Counted from the stretch's first letter, positions 1 to 13,022 are shown. The stretch: DNA of 64,000 nucleotides from Actinomycetes bacterium (GCA_029779645.1 JAKPAC010000012.1:210295-274294); one strand, 5' to 3'. Notes: generated by a model not told the origin, from the sequence alone. Program-made: numbers and translations.

Positions 1-88
1 AGATGACGAGCTGGTACTTCGAGTCGACCTTGGTGAGAAGGTTGTCGATGGGCGGGTCAATGATGCCCTGAGTCCGTGCCTCGGCCAT
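1..88 (-). CDS. rpoZ: RNA polymerase omega subunit, 5' part only
   Basis: The translation from the ATG at 88 begins MAEARTQGIIDPPIDNLL and continues with KVDSKYQLVI. This is the characteristic N-terminus of actinobacterial omega, the small RNA polymerase subunit that helps assemble the beta-prime subunit. GAGG lies about 8 nt upstream of the ATG as ribosome binding site. Only about 29 residues are present because the gene runs off the left edge. It lies just downstream of gmk on the same strand, the common gmk-rpoZ arrangement, separated by two hairpins, so it may have its own promoter. Confidence 0.93.
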   Translation of the reverse strand, partial: MAEARTQGIIDPPIDNLLTKVDSKYQLVI

Positions 89-134
89 GGGAGTACCTCA
101 ATCCGTGTCGTGGACGATGAATGTGTGGATGCGG

Positions 135-185
135 CGCAGCGCGGTGGCGCTGCGTGAGCGTGTGCGGTGCGAACAGCCGCACACG
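135..185 (-). terminator. Two hairpins between gmk and rpoZ
   Basis: An 8-bp perfect hairpin (135-142 with 147-154) and a 9-bp hairpin (159-167 with 177-185, 9-nt loop) follow the gmk stop at 194. Neither has a clear U-tract, so termination is plausible but not certain. Confidence 0.5.
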
Positions 186-193
186 CACCACGA

Positions 194-1111
194 TCAGGCT
201 TCGCCGCGCGCGGAAGCCTGAGCCAATTCTACGACCTCTTTCGCCGCGCGGGCGACGTCGTCGTTGATCACTCGGAAATCGAAGCTGTCCTGGTCCTTCA
301 ATTCGACGACAGCGGTGCGCAGGCGACGGCGCCGCTCGTCCTCGTCCTCGGTGCCCCGACCCACGAGCCGGTCGACCAGCTCGTCCCAGCTCGGCGGCAG
401 CAGGAACACCAGGGCGGCGGAGGGCTCGGCCGCCCGGATCTGATGCGCGCCCTGGATGTCGATCTCGAGCAGGACGGTGCGCCCGGCGGCGAGGGCCTCC
501 TGCACGGGGCCACGCGGGGTGCCGTAGCGGTGCGCGTTGTGCACCGTCGCCCACTCAAGCAGCTCGCCGTCGGCGATGAGCCGGTCGAACTCGGCGTCGT
601 CGACGAAGAAGTAGTGCACGCCCTCCACCTCGCCGGGGCGCGGCGCGCGCGTGGTCGTCGAGACCGAGAGGGCGACCTCCGGGTACTGCTCCCGGATCCA
701 GGCGGCGACCGTGCCCTTGCCGACCGCGGTCGGGCCGGCGAGCACCATGAGTCGACTGCGGGCGGGCTGCTGCACCGGCTCGGCCCGGCGGCCGCCGAGG
801 TACGCGCCCAGCGCCGCGCGCTGGCGGGCCCCAAGCCCGCCGAGCCGCTTCACCGGCGAGATCGCCAGCTGCTCCAGGACCCGGTCGCGCTTGCTCGCGC
901 CGACGCCGGGGATGCTGGTGAGAAACTCGGTCACCCGCAGCGTGCCCGCTGCGGAGTCCGCGTCGACGAGCGCACGACGAAGCGCCTCCTGCGGCGTGAT
1001 CACCCGGGTGTTGATGTCGCGCTTGAGCGACGCGCGCGCGCGACGCGCGGCCACCGCCTTTCGCGACGCAGCAACACGATCGACCTCGGGGGGTCTTTGA
1101 CGCTCAACCAC
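194..1111 (-). CDS. gmk: Guanylate kinase with N-terminal mIHF domain
   Basis: The 305-residue product is about 100 residues longer than a usual guanylate kinase. Residues 1 to about 108 match the actinobacterial integration host factor (mIHF): a basic helix, then SIPGVG near 67-72 in a helix-hairpin-helix-like segment and RLGGLGARQ near 89-97. The rest is guanylate kinase: Walker A GPTAVGKGT at 126-134, then STTTRAPRPGEVEGVHY and the ATP lid. It phosphorylates GMP to GDP in the cytosol; the N-terminal part would bind DNA, as free mIHF does. The gene overlaps the pyrF stop by 8 nt and is the distal gene of the pyrimidine operon. Both domains read as one uninterrupted frame. The family assignment is secure; whether the protein stays fused or is processed is unknown. 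Confidence 0.93.
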   Translation of the reverse strand: MVERQRPPEVDRVAASRKAVAARRARASLKRDINTRVITPQEALRRALVDADSAAGTLRVTEFLTSIPGVGASKRDRVLEQLAISPVKRLGGLGARQRAALGAYLGGRRAEPVQQPARSRLMVLAGPTAVGKGTVAAWIREQYPEVALSVSTTTRAPRPGEVEGVHYFFVDDAEFDRLIADGELLEWATVHNAHRYGTPRGPVQEALAAGRTVLLEIDIQGAHQIRAAEPSAALVFLLPPSWDELVDRLVGRGTEDEDERRRRLRTAVVELKDQDSFDFRVINDDVARAAKEVVELAQASARGEA

Positions 1112-1936
1112 CGATAACTCCCAATTCCTTCTTCTTCTCGCCGATGGCGCGGGTCATGCCATCGGGTCCAGCACCGAGGACTCCTCGGCTCTCGCTCGCG
1201 ATCACCTGCGGTGAATCCGCCCCAAACAGCGTCGCGAGCTCAGTCAGACGTGCGCCCTGCGCGCCGAAGCCGGGCGCGAGGATCGGCGCGGGCGGCGTGA
1301 GCGCCTCGGGCAGGCCGGCCGCGCGACGATCGATCGTCGCTCCGACCACCAGCCCGATGCTGCCCAGGCCCTCCCCCGTGGTCGCGAGATTCCAGGCCGA
1401 GACCTCATCGGCGACGGCGCGGGCGACCGTGGGCGCCCCGGCGGGCACGGCGCGCTGCAGCGCGGCGCCCTCCGGGTTGCTCGTGGCGGCGAGGACGAAG
1501 ATGCCCTTGCCGTGCTGGTGCGCCAGCCGGAACGTGTCGCGCAGCGACCCGACACCGAGGTATGGGCTCACCGTGAGCGCGTCGGCCTCGAGCGGCGAGC
1601 CCGGGGTCAGCCAGGCGCGGGCGTAGGCGTCCATCGTCGTGCCGATGTCGCCCCGCTTCGCATCGGCGATCACGAGCAGTCCGGCCGCGCGGGCCGCGGC
1701 CATCACGTCCTCCAGCGCGGCGAAGCCCGCCGAGCCGTGCCGCTCGAAGAACGAGACCTGCGGCTTGACGATGCCGACGCTGCCGGCGCACGCGTCGACC
1801 ACGCGCAGCCCGAACTCACGCACGCCGGCGGCCGAGGCATCCAGCCCCCACTGCCCGAGCAGATGCTCGTGGGGGTCGATCCCCACGCACAGCTGGCCGT
1901 GGGCGCCGAATGCTCCCGTCAGCCGATTCGCGAAGC

Positions 1937-1940
<4 letters not shown>
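1104..1940 (-). CDS. pyrF: Orotidine 5'-phosphate decarboxylase
   Basis: This 278-residue TIM-barrel enzyme converts OMP to UMP, the last step of de novo pyrimidine synthesis. The catalytic block [10 protein letters not shown] is present, and the length and N-terminus ([11 protein letters not shown]) fit the longer type 2 PyrF found in actinobacteria. The start ATG overlaps the end of carB by 4 nt and the end of pyrF overlaps gmk, so translation is probably coupled along the operon. Confidence 0.96.
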
Positions 1941-5224
<3,284 letters not shown>

Positions 5225-5227
5225 GAG

Positions 5228-6397
5228 TTATGCGTCCTTCTTGTTGTTGAGCACCATGTCGCGGAAGCGCGCGAAGAGATACTTGGCGTCGCGGGGGCCC
5301 GCCGCCGATTCGGGGTGGTACTGGACCGAGAATGCGGGGTAGTCGAGCGCGCGCAGGCCCTCGACCACGTCGTCGTTGAGCGAGAAGTGCGTGACCTCGA
5401 CCGGGCCGAAGCCGGCCGGCGATTCGACGACCCCCTCGATCGGGGCATCCACCGCGAAGCCGTGGTTCTGGCTCGTGATCTCGACGCGGCCCGTGCTCTT
5501 GTCGAGCACCGGCTGGTTGATGCCGCGGTGCCCGAACTGCAGCTTGTAGGTGCCGAAGCCCAGCGCGCGGCCGAGCAGCTGGTTGCCGAAGCAGATGCCG
5601 AAGTAGGGCATGCGCGCGCGGAGGATCTCCTGCAGCAGCTCGACGTGGCGGTCGCTGGCGGCCGGGTCGCCCGGGCCGTTCGAGAAGAAGACGGCATCGG
5701 GCTGCAGCGCGAACAGCTCCTGTGCCGTGGTCGACTGCGGCAGCACGATCACGTCGAACCCCGCCTCGACGAGGAACTGGGTGGTCGAGCGCTTGATGCC
5801 CAGGTCGATCACGGCGATGGTGCCGAGCGATTCGCCCGGGTGCTCGACGCGGTAGGGCTCGGGGGTGGATACCTCGGCCGAGAGGTTGCGACCGGCCATG
5901 GGCGTGGCATCCATCACCTGGCGCAGCTGCTCCTGCGCGTCGAGCCCTGCCGCCGCGCCCGAGAAGATGCCGCCGCGCAGGCTGCCGGTGCTGCGGATGC
6001 GGCGGGTGATCGCGCGGGTGTCGACGCCGCTGATGCCGACGACGCCCCCGTTCTCGAGCTCGTCGTCGAGCGAGCCCTCGGCGCGGAAGTTCGAGACCAT
6101 CCGCGAGGGGTCGCGGACGATGAAGCCCTCGGTCCAGATGCGGTCCGATTCCATGTCTTCGCGGTTCACGCCGGTGTTGCCGATGTGGGGCGCTGTCATG
6201 AGCACGATCTGGCCCGCGTACGACGGGTCGGTGAGGGTCTCCTGGTAGCCGGTCATGCCGGTGGCGAAGACCACTTCACCGACGGTCGTGCCGCGGGCGC
6301 CGTAGGCCTGCCCGGTGAAGCGGCTGCCGTCCTCGAGCACCAGGACGGCTGGTTCGAAGCGGCGTGTGGAGCGAGTGTTCGCGGGTTCGGGAGTCAT
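5228..6397 (-). CDS. carA: Carbamoyl-phosphate synthase small (glutaminase) subunit
   Basis: The product is 389 residues from the ATG at 6397. It has the N-terminal CarA domain ([16 protein letters not shown]) and a C-terminal class I glutamine amidotransferase with the nucleophile elbow [10 protein letters not shown] and the His/Glu motif [10 protein letters not shown]. It hydrolyses glutamine and channels ammonia to CarB. The reading frame stays open far upstream, but the start at 6397 gives the family N-terminus and forms a 4-nt overlap with the stop of the preceding membrane-protein gene. Confidence 0.96.
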   Translation of the reverse strand: MTPEPANTRSTRRFEPAVLVLEDGSRFTGQAYGARGTTVGEVVFATGMTGYQETLTDPSYAGQIVLMTAPHIGNTGVNREDMESDRIWTEGFIVRDPSRMVSNFRAEGSLDDELENGGVVGISGVDTRAITRRIRSTGSLRGGIFSGAAAGLDAQEQLRQVMDATPMAGRNLSAEVSTPEPYRVEHPGESLGTIAVIDLGIKRSTTQFLVEAGFDVIVLPQSTTAQELFALQPDAVFFSNGPGDPAASDRHVELLQEILRARMPYFGICFGNQLLGRALGFGTYKLQFGHRGINQPVLDKSTGRVEITSQNHGFAVDAPIEGVVESPAGFGPVEVTHFSLNDDVVEGLRALDYPAFSVQYHPESAAGPRDAKYLFARFRDMVLNNKKDA

Positions 6398-6927
6398 TCG
6401 GTGCTCTCTGTGGATGGCGAGGCGGGAGGGTTGATGGTTGGCACGAGCTCGGCGATGCGGGCGATGAGCGCCCGGGGATCGCTGTGCAGGCGGAGGTAGG
6501 AGTCGACCACGACGCCGAGCGCGGTGCGCCAGGCGATCAGCACGAGGCCGTCGGGCTCGACGACACGGCCGACGGCCCAGGTGGCGCGGTCGACGCCGAC
6601 GAGCATGTCGGGGGTGAACAGCACGGGCCGCTCCCCCGCGAGGTCGATGGCGACGCCGGCCGGTGAAACCGTCACTGCGGCCTTCGTCCGGAAGGCGAGC
6701 CCCGCGATGGCGAGGCGCTCCAGCGGCGCGCCGTGCGCCGTGGATGCCACGTACAGGCCGGACTCGGTGAATCCGCCGTCGTCCGTGCGCTGCGCGGGCG
6801 TCCGTGTGTCGAACGGGGCGATGATCCCCGCGTCGCGACGCCGACGGCGCGTCCAGCCCCAGAGCATCAGCCCGAGGATGAGGACGGCGACGCCGAGCAT
6901 CACGGCGACAGCGAGGGGCTGGCTCAT
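6394..6927 (-). CDS. Membrane-anchored PH-like protein of the pyr operon
   Basis: This protein of 177 residues has one N-terminal membrane helix (about residues 5-25, [18 protein letters not shown]), then basic RRRRR and a soluble beta-rich domain. A protein of this type sits between pyrC and carA across Actinobacteria (Rv1382 in M. tuberculosis); the C-terminal part resembles a PH-like fold. Its function is unknown. It overlaps pyrC by 4 nt and carA by 4 nt, so it is translated with the pyrimidine enzymes. The start at 6927 is chosen from the coupling and the membrane helix. Confidence 0.85.
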   Translation of the reverse strand: MSQPLAVAVMLGVAVLILGLMLWGWTRRRRRDAGIIAPFDTRTPAQRTDDGGFTESGLYVASTAHGAPLERLAIAGLAFRTKAAVTVSPAGVAIDLAGERPVLFTPDMLVGVDRATWAVGRVVEPDGLVLIAWRTALGVVVDSYLRLHSDPRALIARIAELVPTINPPASPSTESTE

Positions 6928-8297
6928 ACGCGGGCTCCGGGGGCTGCCCCCGACTGCCCGACGCGGTGGGTCGCGACGCGGGCCGCGTGCGCGGCCACGG
7001 TCTCGGCATCCACCAGCACGCCGTCGTCGAGGGTCAGGTAGCCGTCGTGCATGGTCGTGACCACGCGGCCCGGGAGCGAGGTGCCGAGGTACGGCGAGTT
7101 GTGGCTGCGCCCGTGCAGATCGGCGGTGCCGAACACGCGGCTGCCGCTCGGGTCGTAGAGCGTGATCTCGGCCGGCGCACCCGCCGAGATCGGCGTGCCG
7201 TGCGTGGCGAGGCCGCCGATGCGGGCGGGCGTGCGCGACATCACGCGAGCGACGTCCGCCCACGAGAGCAGGCCCTCGTCGACCATGACCCGCTGCACGA
7301 TGTGCACGGCCGACTCGAGGCCGACCATGCCGTTCGCGGCGGCCTGCCATTCGCAGCTCTTGGCCTCGGCCGGGTGCGGCGCGTGATCGGTCGCGACGAT
7401 GTCGATGGTGCCGTCGGCGAGGCCCGCGCGCACGGCGAGCACGTCCTCCTCGCGGCGCAGCGGCGGGTTCACCTTGTAGCGGGCGTCGTAGCCGCGCACG
7501 AGCTCGTCGGTCAGCAGCAGGTGGTGCGGGGTGACCTCGGCGGTGACGTTGATGCCGCGGGCCTTCGCCCAGCGGATGATGTCGACCGATCCGGCGGTCG
7601 AGAGGTGGCACACGTGCAGACGCGAGCCGACGTGCTCGGCCAGCAGCACGTCGCGGGCGATGATCGACTCCTCGGCGACGGCCGGCCAGCCCGCGAGCCC
7701 GAGCTCTGCCGAGACCGAGCCCTCGTTCATCTGGGCGCCCTCGGTCAGGCGCGGGTCCTGCGCGTGCTGGGCGACGACCCCGCCGAACGACTTCACGTAC
7801 TCGAGCGCGCGCCGCATGATCAGCGGGTCCCACACGCAGAAGCCGTCATCGCTGAAGACGCGCACGTTCGCGCGCGAGCGAGCCATGGCGCCGAGCTCGG
7901 CGAGTCGCTCGCCCTGCTGGCCCACGGTGACGGCGCCGATCGGCTGCACCGTGGCGTAGCCGGCGGCGAGCCCGAGGGCGAGCTCCTGCTCGACGACGCC
8001 GGCGGTGTCGGCGACGGGCGAGGTGTTGGGCATGGCGAACACGGCGGTGAAGCCGCCCGCTGCGGCGGCCCGGGTGCCGGTCAGGATCGTCTCGGATGCC
8101 TCGTAGCCGGGCTCGCGCAGGTGCGTGTGCAGGTCGACGAGGCCGGGCAGCGCGATCAGGCCGTCGGCGTCGATGACGCGCGCGCCCGCGGCGTCAAGCC
8201 CGGCGCCGACCTCGACGATGGTCGTGCCCTCGACGCGGATGTCGCGGATCGCGCCGCCTTCGACGCTCGCGCCACGGATCAGGAATCTCTCGCTCAT
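6924..8297 (-). CDS. pyrC: Dihydroorotase
   Basis: A 457-residue type I dihydroorotase, which cyclises carbamoyl aspartate to dihydroorotate. The metal-binding [12 protein letters not shown] motif lies near residues 56-67, and [16 protein letters not shown] carries the catalytic Asp and later ligands. The start ATG at 8297 overlaps the pyrB stop by 4 nt. Confidence 0.97.
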   Translation of the reverse strand: MSERFLIRGASVEGGAIRDIRVEGTTIVEVGAGLDAAGARVIDADGLIALPGLVDLHTHLREPGYEASETILTGTRAAAAGGFTAVFAMPNTSPVADTAGVVEQELALGLAAGYATVQPIGAVTVGQQGERLAELGAMARSRANVRVFSDDGFCVWDPLIMRRALEYVKSFGGVVAQHAQDPRLTEGAQMNEGSVSAELGLAGWPAVAEESIIARDVLLAEHVGSRLHVCHLSTAGSVDIIRWAKARGINVTAEVTPHHLLLTDELVRGYDARYKVNPPLRREEDVLAVRAGLADGTIDIVATDHAPHPAEAKSCEWQAAANGMVGLESAVHIVQRVMVDEGLLSWADVARVMSRTPARIGGLATHGTPISAGAPAEITLYDPSGSRVFGTADLHGRSHNSPYLGTSLPGRVVTTMHDGYLTLDDGVLVDAETVAAHAARVATHRVGQSGAAPGARV

Positions 8298-9256
8298 CGT
8301 TCACCCTCTCGGTCGCCCGCCAGCAGCAGGTACAGCGCCGCCATGCGAACGGCCACACCATTGGACACCTGCTCGAGCACCGTCGACCGGGCCGAATCGG
8401 CGGCCGCCGACGAGATCTCGAGACCGCGATTCATCGGGCCGGGGTGCAGAACCATCGTACCGAGCGGAAGCGCGGCCAGTCGCGCATCGTCGAGCCCCCA
8501 CAGGCGCGTGTACTCGCGCTCGTTCGGGAAGAACGCCGCGCGCATCCGCTCGAGCTGGATGCGAAGCATCATCAGCGCGTCGGGGCCCTGCGCGATCGCC
8601 GCGTCGAGGTCGTACTCGACGCGCACCGGCCAGGCCGAGACATCCTGCGGCACCAGGGTCGGCGGGGCGACCAGCGTCACCGATGCGCCGAGGGTGTGCA
8701 GCAGCCACACGTTCGAGCGGGCGACCCGCGAGTGCAGAATGTCGCCGACGATCGTCACGGCGATGCCGTCGAGGTCGCGGCCGCGGCTGGCCACCCCGTG
8801 CAGGCGCTTGCGGATCGTGAAGGCATCGAGCAGCGCCTGGGTGGGGTGCTCGTGCGTGCCGTCGCCGGCGTTGATCACGCCCGCCGAGATCCAGCCGCTC
8901 TCGGCGAGGGTCCGGGGCGCGCCCGAGGCGCCGTGGCGGATCACGACGGCGTCTGCGCCGAGGGCCTGCAGCGTCTGCGCGGTGTCTTGCAGGCTCTCGC
9001 CCTTCGACACGCTCGAGCCCTTGGCCGCGAAGTTGATCACGTCGGCGCTCAGGCGCTTGGATGCCGCCTCGAACGAGATGCGCGTGCGGGTCGAGTCCTC
9101 GAAGAACAGGTTCACGACAGTCTTGCCGCGCAGCGTCGGGAGCTTCTTGATCTCGCGCTGCTGCGTGTCGGCCATGTCTTCGGCGACATCCAGGATCGCC
9201 AGCGCGCGCTCGCGGCTGAGCGTCTTCGTGTCGAGCAGGTGTGTCAGCGCGCTCAT
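8294..9256 (-). CDS. pyrB: Aspartate carbamoyltransferase catalytic chain
   Basis: The product is 320 residues. The carbamoyl-phosphate binding motif [13 protein letters not shown] and the later [12 protein letters not shown] motif are intact. It condenses carbamoyl phosphate with aspartate. No pyrI regulatory-chain gene is present, as expected in this group, so activity is probably controlled through PyrR rather than nucleotide feedback on PyrI. It overlaps pyrR by 4 nt. Confidence 0.97.
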   Translation of the reverse strand: MSALTHLLDTKTLSRERALAILDVAEDMADTQQREIKKLPTLRGKTVVNLFFEDSTRTRISFEAASKRLSADVINFAAKGSSVSKGESLQDTAQTLQALGADAVVIRHGASGAPRTLAESGWISAGVINAGDGTHEHPTQALLDAFTIRKRLHGVASRGRDLDGIAVTIVGDILHSRVARSNVWLLHTLGASVTLVAPPTLVPQDVSAWPVRVEYDLDAAIAQGPDALMMLRIQLERMRAAFFPNEREYTRLWGLDDARLAALPLGTMVLHPGPMNRGLEISSAAADSARSTVLEQVSNGVAVRMAALYLLLAGDREGER

Positions 9257-9783
9257 CCTTCGATCGTCACCTCTTCGACGCCGTCCGTCTCGTTCAGGCG
9301 CACGTTGATGCGCTCGCTCTTCGCGCTCGGCAGGTTCTTGCCGACGAAATCCGGGCGGATCGGCAGCTCACGGTGCCCGCGGTCGATCAGCGCGGCCAGG
9401 CGCACGGCGGCCGGGCGGCCCACGTCCTGCAGCGCGTCGAGCGCGGCGCGGATGCTCCGGCCCGAGAAGAGCACATCGTCGACCAGCACCACGACGCGGC
9501 CGTCGATGCCGCCCTCGGGGATCGTGGTGGGGTGCGGCGTGCGCGTGGGGTTGCGGGCGAGATCGTCGCGGTACATCGTCACGTCGAGCGCGCCGACCGG
9601 CACCGCGGCTCCCGAGATGCCGGCGATCAGCGCGGCGATGCGCTGGGCGAGCTCGACCCCGCGGGTCGGGATCCCGAGAATGACGAGGCCTTCGGCGCCG
9701 CGGTTGGACTCAAGGATCTCGTGTGCGATCCGAGTCAGCGCTCGGGCGATGTCGGCCTCTTGCAGCACGGTGCGCGTGCTCAT
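9253..9783 (-). CDS. pyrR: Pyrimidine operon regulator / uracil phosphoribosyltransferase
   Basis: The 176-residue type I phosphoribosyltransferase fold carries the PRPP loop [18 protein letters not shown] near residues 99-117. PyrR binds a specific RNA loop in pyr mRNA when UMP is high and also has weak uracil phosphoribosyltransferase activity. It is the first gene of the pyr operon here. A matching RNA loop lies directly upstream (9791-9820), which supports autogenous control of the whole operon through the translation start of pyrR. Confidence 0.96.
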   Translation of the reverse strand: MSTRTVLQEADIARALTRIAHEILESNRGAEGLVILGIPTRGVELAQRIAALIAGISGAAVPVGALDVTMYRDDLARNPTRTPHPTTIPEGGIDGRVVVLVDDVLFSGRSIRAALDALQDVGRPAAVRLAALIDRGHRELPIRPDFVGKNLPSAKSERINVRLNETDGVEEVTIEG

Positions 9784-9790
9784 GTGCCGC

Positions 9791-9820
9791 TCCCTTCTCC
9801 GCCTCTCTGGACGGTCTTAA
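9791..9820 (-). promoter_or_regulatory. PyrR-binding RNA loop overlapping the pyrR ribosome binding site
   Basis: Read on the minus strand, the leader contains GTCCAGAGAGGCGGAGAAGG about 6-8 nt before the pyrR ATG. This matches the known PyrR-binding loop (UCCAGAGAGGCU...AAGG). The GGAGAAGGGAG at its 3' side is also the ribosome binding site. There is no room for an antiterminator/terminator pair, so repression is inferred to be translational, as described for mycobacteria. Confidence 0.82.
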
Positions 9821-9837
9821 AGGTTGCTTACGCATCC

Positions 9838-9843
9838 ATCATA
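9838..9843 (-). promoter_or_regulatory. -10 box of the pyr operon
   Basis: TATGAT on the minus strand, followed by a leader of about 45-50 nt that contains the PyrR loop. No good -35 is visible; the upstream half of the promoter would lie in the end of the preceding gene. Confidence 0.55.
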
Positions 9844-9852
9844 ACGGAGCGT

Positions 9853-10845
9853 TCAGCCTCGCTCTTGCAGCGGCGCCCCGGCTTCGTTCGCCATGAGCCC
9901 CAGCAGGATGCCGGCGGGCTCCTCGGGCTCGTCGAGCGTGATGGCGAACTGCTTCTGGTCGCGTCGCGTCAGCACCAGGCCCGGGCCGCGCCGCAGGATG
10001 ATCGCCGAGCGCCCCGGCATCACGCGGTAGCCCCACCCGCCCCAGCTCATGGGCTCGAGCTCGACCGCCTCGACCGCCTCGATATCGGCGAGCGCGATGC
10101 GCTTGATCGGGATGCCGAGCACCAGCGAGGTGACGCGCAGCCCCCGGTGATCGATCGTGACCCGGAACGCGCACAGCGCGACCACGAGCAGCAGCGCGAC
10201 CACCGACACGACGAACGCGAAGCCGAGCGATCCCGCACCGCCCTCGCTCGTGAACAGCGGGAACCACAGCACCACGACGACGACGAGCATCACGGCCGCG
10301 GTGACGATGAACAGCCACGACCACAGCGAGCGGGTCCAGGCGACGCGCTCCCCCGGCGCGAGGGGCGCCGGGGTGATCGGCTGCGCGTCGCGCACATCCA
10401 CCGGCCGCGACGCGCCCTTGGGCAGCAGGAGCAGCGGGATGAGCCCGGAGACCGGGAGCACGAAGACCACCAGCAGCCACGCGCCGAGCGTGACCGTGTA
10501 AGGATCGGTGACGCCGATCGACGACGCGGCGCTGCCGAGCCAGATGCCCAGCACGAACGCGGCAGCTGCCCCGGCGGTGCCACTGATCGCCCGCTTGACC
10601 CAGGGCCCGCGAAGCGGCACGAGCACGAGGATCGTGCCGGCAAGCGCGAGCGCCAGCGTGACCCCGAACGTCCACCCGAACACGACGGGTGCGGCGGTCA
10701 CGGCATCGGCCGGGCCGCTGCCGCCCCAGTGCGTGGGCAGCTCGCTCGGGAGGTGCTCCGCCCACACCCCCCAGGTGACGACGATCACGAGCGCGGGCAC
10801 CCAGAGGGAGACGATCGCGAGCAGCATTCGGACCTTCATCGGCAC
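9853..10845 (-). CDS. DUF1648-like multi-pass membrane protein
   Basis: The protein has 330 residues with about six hydrophobic helices. The N-terminal part has a first helix, then LPTHWGGSGPAD, typical of DUF1648 (helix followed by a P-T-H-W/F motif). After further helices the C-terminal about 130 residues form a soluble PH-like segment (VTIDHRGLRVTSLVLGIPIK). The function is unknown. The GTG at 10845 has a TGTGAT box 6 nt upstream and could be leaderless; an ATG at 10839 is the alternative. It is a separate unit from pyrR, whose promoter overlaps its 3' end. Confidence 0.75.
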   Translation of the reverse strand: MPMKVRMLLAIVSLWVPALVIVVTWGVWAEHLPSELPTHWGGSGPADAVTAAPVVFGWTFGVTLALALAGTILVLVPLRGPWVKRAISGTAGAAAAFVLGIWLGSAASSIGVTDPYTVTLGAWLLVVFVLPVSGLIPLLLLPKGASRPVDVRDAQPITPAPLAPGERVAWTRSLWSWLFIVTAAVMLVVVVVLWFPLFTSEGGAGSLGFAFVVSVVALLLVVALCAFRVTIDHRGLRVTSLVLGIPIKRIALADIEAVEAVELEPMSWGGWGYRVMPGRSAIILRRGPGLVLTRRDQKQFAITLDEPEEPAGILLGLMANEAGAPLQERG

Positions 10846-10884
10846 GAGGGCATCACATCTTTTCGTTCAGGAGGCGCGTGCAGC

Positions 10885-10916
10885 ACTCCCGTGCGGGAGT
10901 CCCGGCAGCGGCCGGG
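10885..10916 (-). terminator. Tandem small hairpins after the Rieske/MBL gene
   Basis: Two adjacent perfect hairpins (10885-10891 with 10894-10900, and 10901-10906 with 10911-10916) lie about 30 nt after the stop at 10944. There is no U-tract, so the terminator role is tentative. Confidence 0.35.
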
Positions 10917-10943
10917 TGCAGGGGAGCCGTCAGGCGATCCAGT

Positions 10944-12527
10944 TCAGGAGTCGACCTCCGCCGGCGCCAGCGCCTCGCGGGTGAGCTCCTCGCCCGTCTT
11001 CGCGGCCCGGATGGGGTGGCCGTGGCTCGTCAGGCACTTGCCGGTGGCGAGATCCCACTTCCAGTCGTGCAGGCTGCAGGTGAGCACCCCGTCCTCGACC
11101 TTGCCGGTCTTCGAGAGGTCGGCGCGCAGGTGGGGGCAACGGCGCTGCATGACCCAGTCGCCGAGCTCCACGTCCTCCGAGGTGTCGGCCTGCTCGGCAT
11201 ACCAGTTCTCGACGTACTCGATGCGGTCACGCGAGAGGCACTTCATGAAGGTGTACAGGAACTCGTTGAACTTGCCGACGCGGCCGGTCTCGAACTGCAT
11301 CGAGAGGAAGATCGAGTTCGACCAGTCGACCTCGTGGTCGCGGATGTTGGTCGAGACGAGGTCGGCGGGGATCCGGAACCAGTAGTTCGTCTCCTCGCCC
11401 GCGTACTCGCGCAGCTTGGCCTTCGGGAAGTCGGCGACCATGTCGAGCTCGCCGATCGTGTAGCGGACCGGCCCGCCGATGCCGTCGCGGAAGATCCGGC
11501 CGCGGCGCATGAGCGGCTCCCACCACGCCTTGAGCGCGGCGAGCATCTCGGCGGGCGGGATGATGTCTGCGCGGGACGCCTCCTCCTCGGCGATCTCCGA
11601 CTGACGCGACGCGCGCTGCGACTCGAAGTAGCCCCAGCGGTCGGCGAACATCGCCTCGACCTCGGCGTCCGTGTACAGCGTCTGCTCGACGGTCATCTCG
11701 CCGCCGTGCATCTCGATGACGGTGCCGGGGATGAAGATGTGCCCCTTGTGCGCGGGCGACTCCGCCTCCATCCGGGCGATGAACTGCGCCTGGTCGGTGA
11801 AGATCGAGTCGTCGTGCGTGCCCTCGCCGTTGTAGCGGAACAGCTCGTCGCGCAGGAACATCGGCGGGCCCGCCATCGGGAAGACATGCGGCGCGTCGAC
11901 CTTGTCGATGTAGAACATGGCGCGCTTGTGCTGCGCCTCGCGCTTGAGCTTCGCGAAGTTCTGCTTCGAGTCCTCGGGGAGGTCGTAGACCATCGGCCAC
12001 CAGATGGCGCCCGAGAACTGCGTGAAGTACGCCTCCGGCTTGCTGAACGCCAGCAGCGCGTCGAGGTCGAGCGGGTGCGAGTCGTTCTGGTTCAGGATGC
12101 TGGCGGTGCCGTCGTCGATCGAGAGGCTCGAGTCGCCGATCGGGCCGTCGGAGGGCGCCCGCAGCGGCGTGATCATCATGCGCAGCGTGCCGCGCTCGAT
12201 CACCTGACCGGCCTGTGTGTAGGTGATGTTGTTGTACCCGAGCGCGCGAAGATCCTGCTCGAGCTCATCGGTCGGGTACTCCGGCAGGAGCACCTCGATG
12301 TCTTTCGGCACGTACGTCTCGAGCAGCCACGGGTCGAAGTGGTCGCGGTGGCGGTGCGAGATGTAGAGGAAGTCGGCCTTGCCGTAGCGCTCCCAGTCGA
12401 GCGCGCGGTTGTCGGGGAACGGAAACCACGAGCCGAAGAACGCCGACTTGACCCACGGGTCGCACAGGATGGTGCCCCCGGTCGTCTCGATGAACATTCC
12501 CGCGTGGCCGAGGCCGGTGATCCGCAT
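10944..12527 (-). CDS. Metallo-beta-lactamase-fold protein with C-terminal Rieske [2Fe-2S] domain
   Basis: The product has 527 residues. Residues 1 to about 110 are an MBL-fold start with the metal motif HRHRDH (HxHxDH, near residue 58-63). A long central region of about 300 residues follows. Near residues 458-490 comes a Rieske site: CPHLRADL, then CSLHDWKWDL (C-x-H ... C-x-x-H). MBL plus Rieske recalls CMP-Neu5Ac hydroxylase and UlaG-like proteins, but there the Rieske domain is N-terminal. The reaction is unknown; a redox or hydroxylation role on a phosphorylated or sugar-like substrate is only a guess. No sialic-acid genes are nearby. The RBS AAAGG lies about 10 nt before the ATG. Confidence 0.85.
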   Translation of the reverse strand: MRITGLGHAGMFIETTGGTILCDPWVKSAFFGSWFPFPDNRALDWERYGKADFLYISHRHRDHFDPWLLETYVPKDIEVLLPEYPTDELEQDLRALGYNNITYTQAGQVIERGTLRMMITPLRAPSDGPIGDSSLSIDDGTASILNQNDSHPLDLDALLAFSKPEAYFTQFSGAIWWPMVYDLPEDSKQNFAKLKREAQHKRAMFYIDKVDAPHVFPMAGPPMFLRDELFRYNGEGTHDDSIFTDQAQFIARMEAESPAHKGHIFIPGTVIEMHGGEMTVEQTLYTDAEVEAMFADRWGYFESQRASRQSEIAEEEASRADIIPPAEMLAALKAWWEPLMRRGRIFRDGIGGPVRYTIGELDMVADFPKAKLREYAGEETNYWFRIPADLVSTNIRDHEVDWSNSIFLSMQFETGRVGKFNEFLYTFMKCLSRDRIEYVENWYAEQADTSEDVELGDWVMQRRCPHLRADLSKTGKVEDGVLTCSLHDWKWDLATGKCLTSHGHPIRAAKTGEELTREALAPAEVDS

Positions 12528-12611
12528 GCTGTCTGCCTTTCATCCGTGCCGGGTTCGGCACCGCTTGTGTCTCTCACCCTCCGGCACGGGTTTCGTGCCC
12601 GGGCGTGTGCC

Positions 12612-13022
12612 TCAGGAGGTGCGCGAGACGCGCCCCAGCACACCGTTGACGAACGAGCCCGACTCGTCGGTCGAGAACTCCTTCGCGAGCGTGACGGCCT
12701 CGTCGATGGCGACGGCCGCCGGCACCTCGTCGTTGTAGAGCATCTCCCAGATCGCGATGCGCAGCACGGCGCGATCGACGGCCGGCATCCGCGCGATCGT
12801 CCAGTCTCTGGAGTAGGTGGCGATCAGCTCGTCGATGGCATCGCGGTGATCGATCACGCCGTCGACGATCTCGCGGGCGTAGAGCCACGACGACTCGCGG
12901 GACGGCTCGCTCGCCGCGCGCCTGGCCTCGGCTGCGAGGATGACGCCGGGCTCCTCGAGCCGGACGTCGGCCTGGAACAGGATGTCGAGGGCGCGCTTGC
13001 GCGCCTTGGTGCGTGCGCTCAT
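12612..13022 (-). CDS. nusB: Transcription antitermination factor NusB
   Basis: This 136-residue all-helical protein begins MSARTKARKRALDILFQAD, the NusB signature, and contains RMPAVDRAVLRIAIWEMLY. It joins the rRNA antitermination complex with S10/NusE. It lies 15 nt downstream of efp, the usual efp-nusB pair at the end of the aro cluster. Confidence 0.96.
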   Translation of the reverse strand: MSARTKARKRALDILFQADVRLEEPGVILAAEARRAASEPSRESSWLYAREIVDGVIDHRDAIDELIATYSRDWTIARMPAVDRAVLRIAIWEMLYNDEVPAAVAIDEAVTLAKEFSTDESGSFVNGVLGRVSRTS

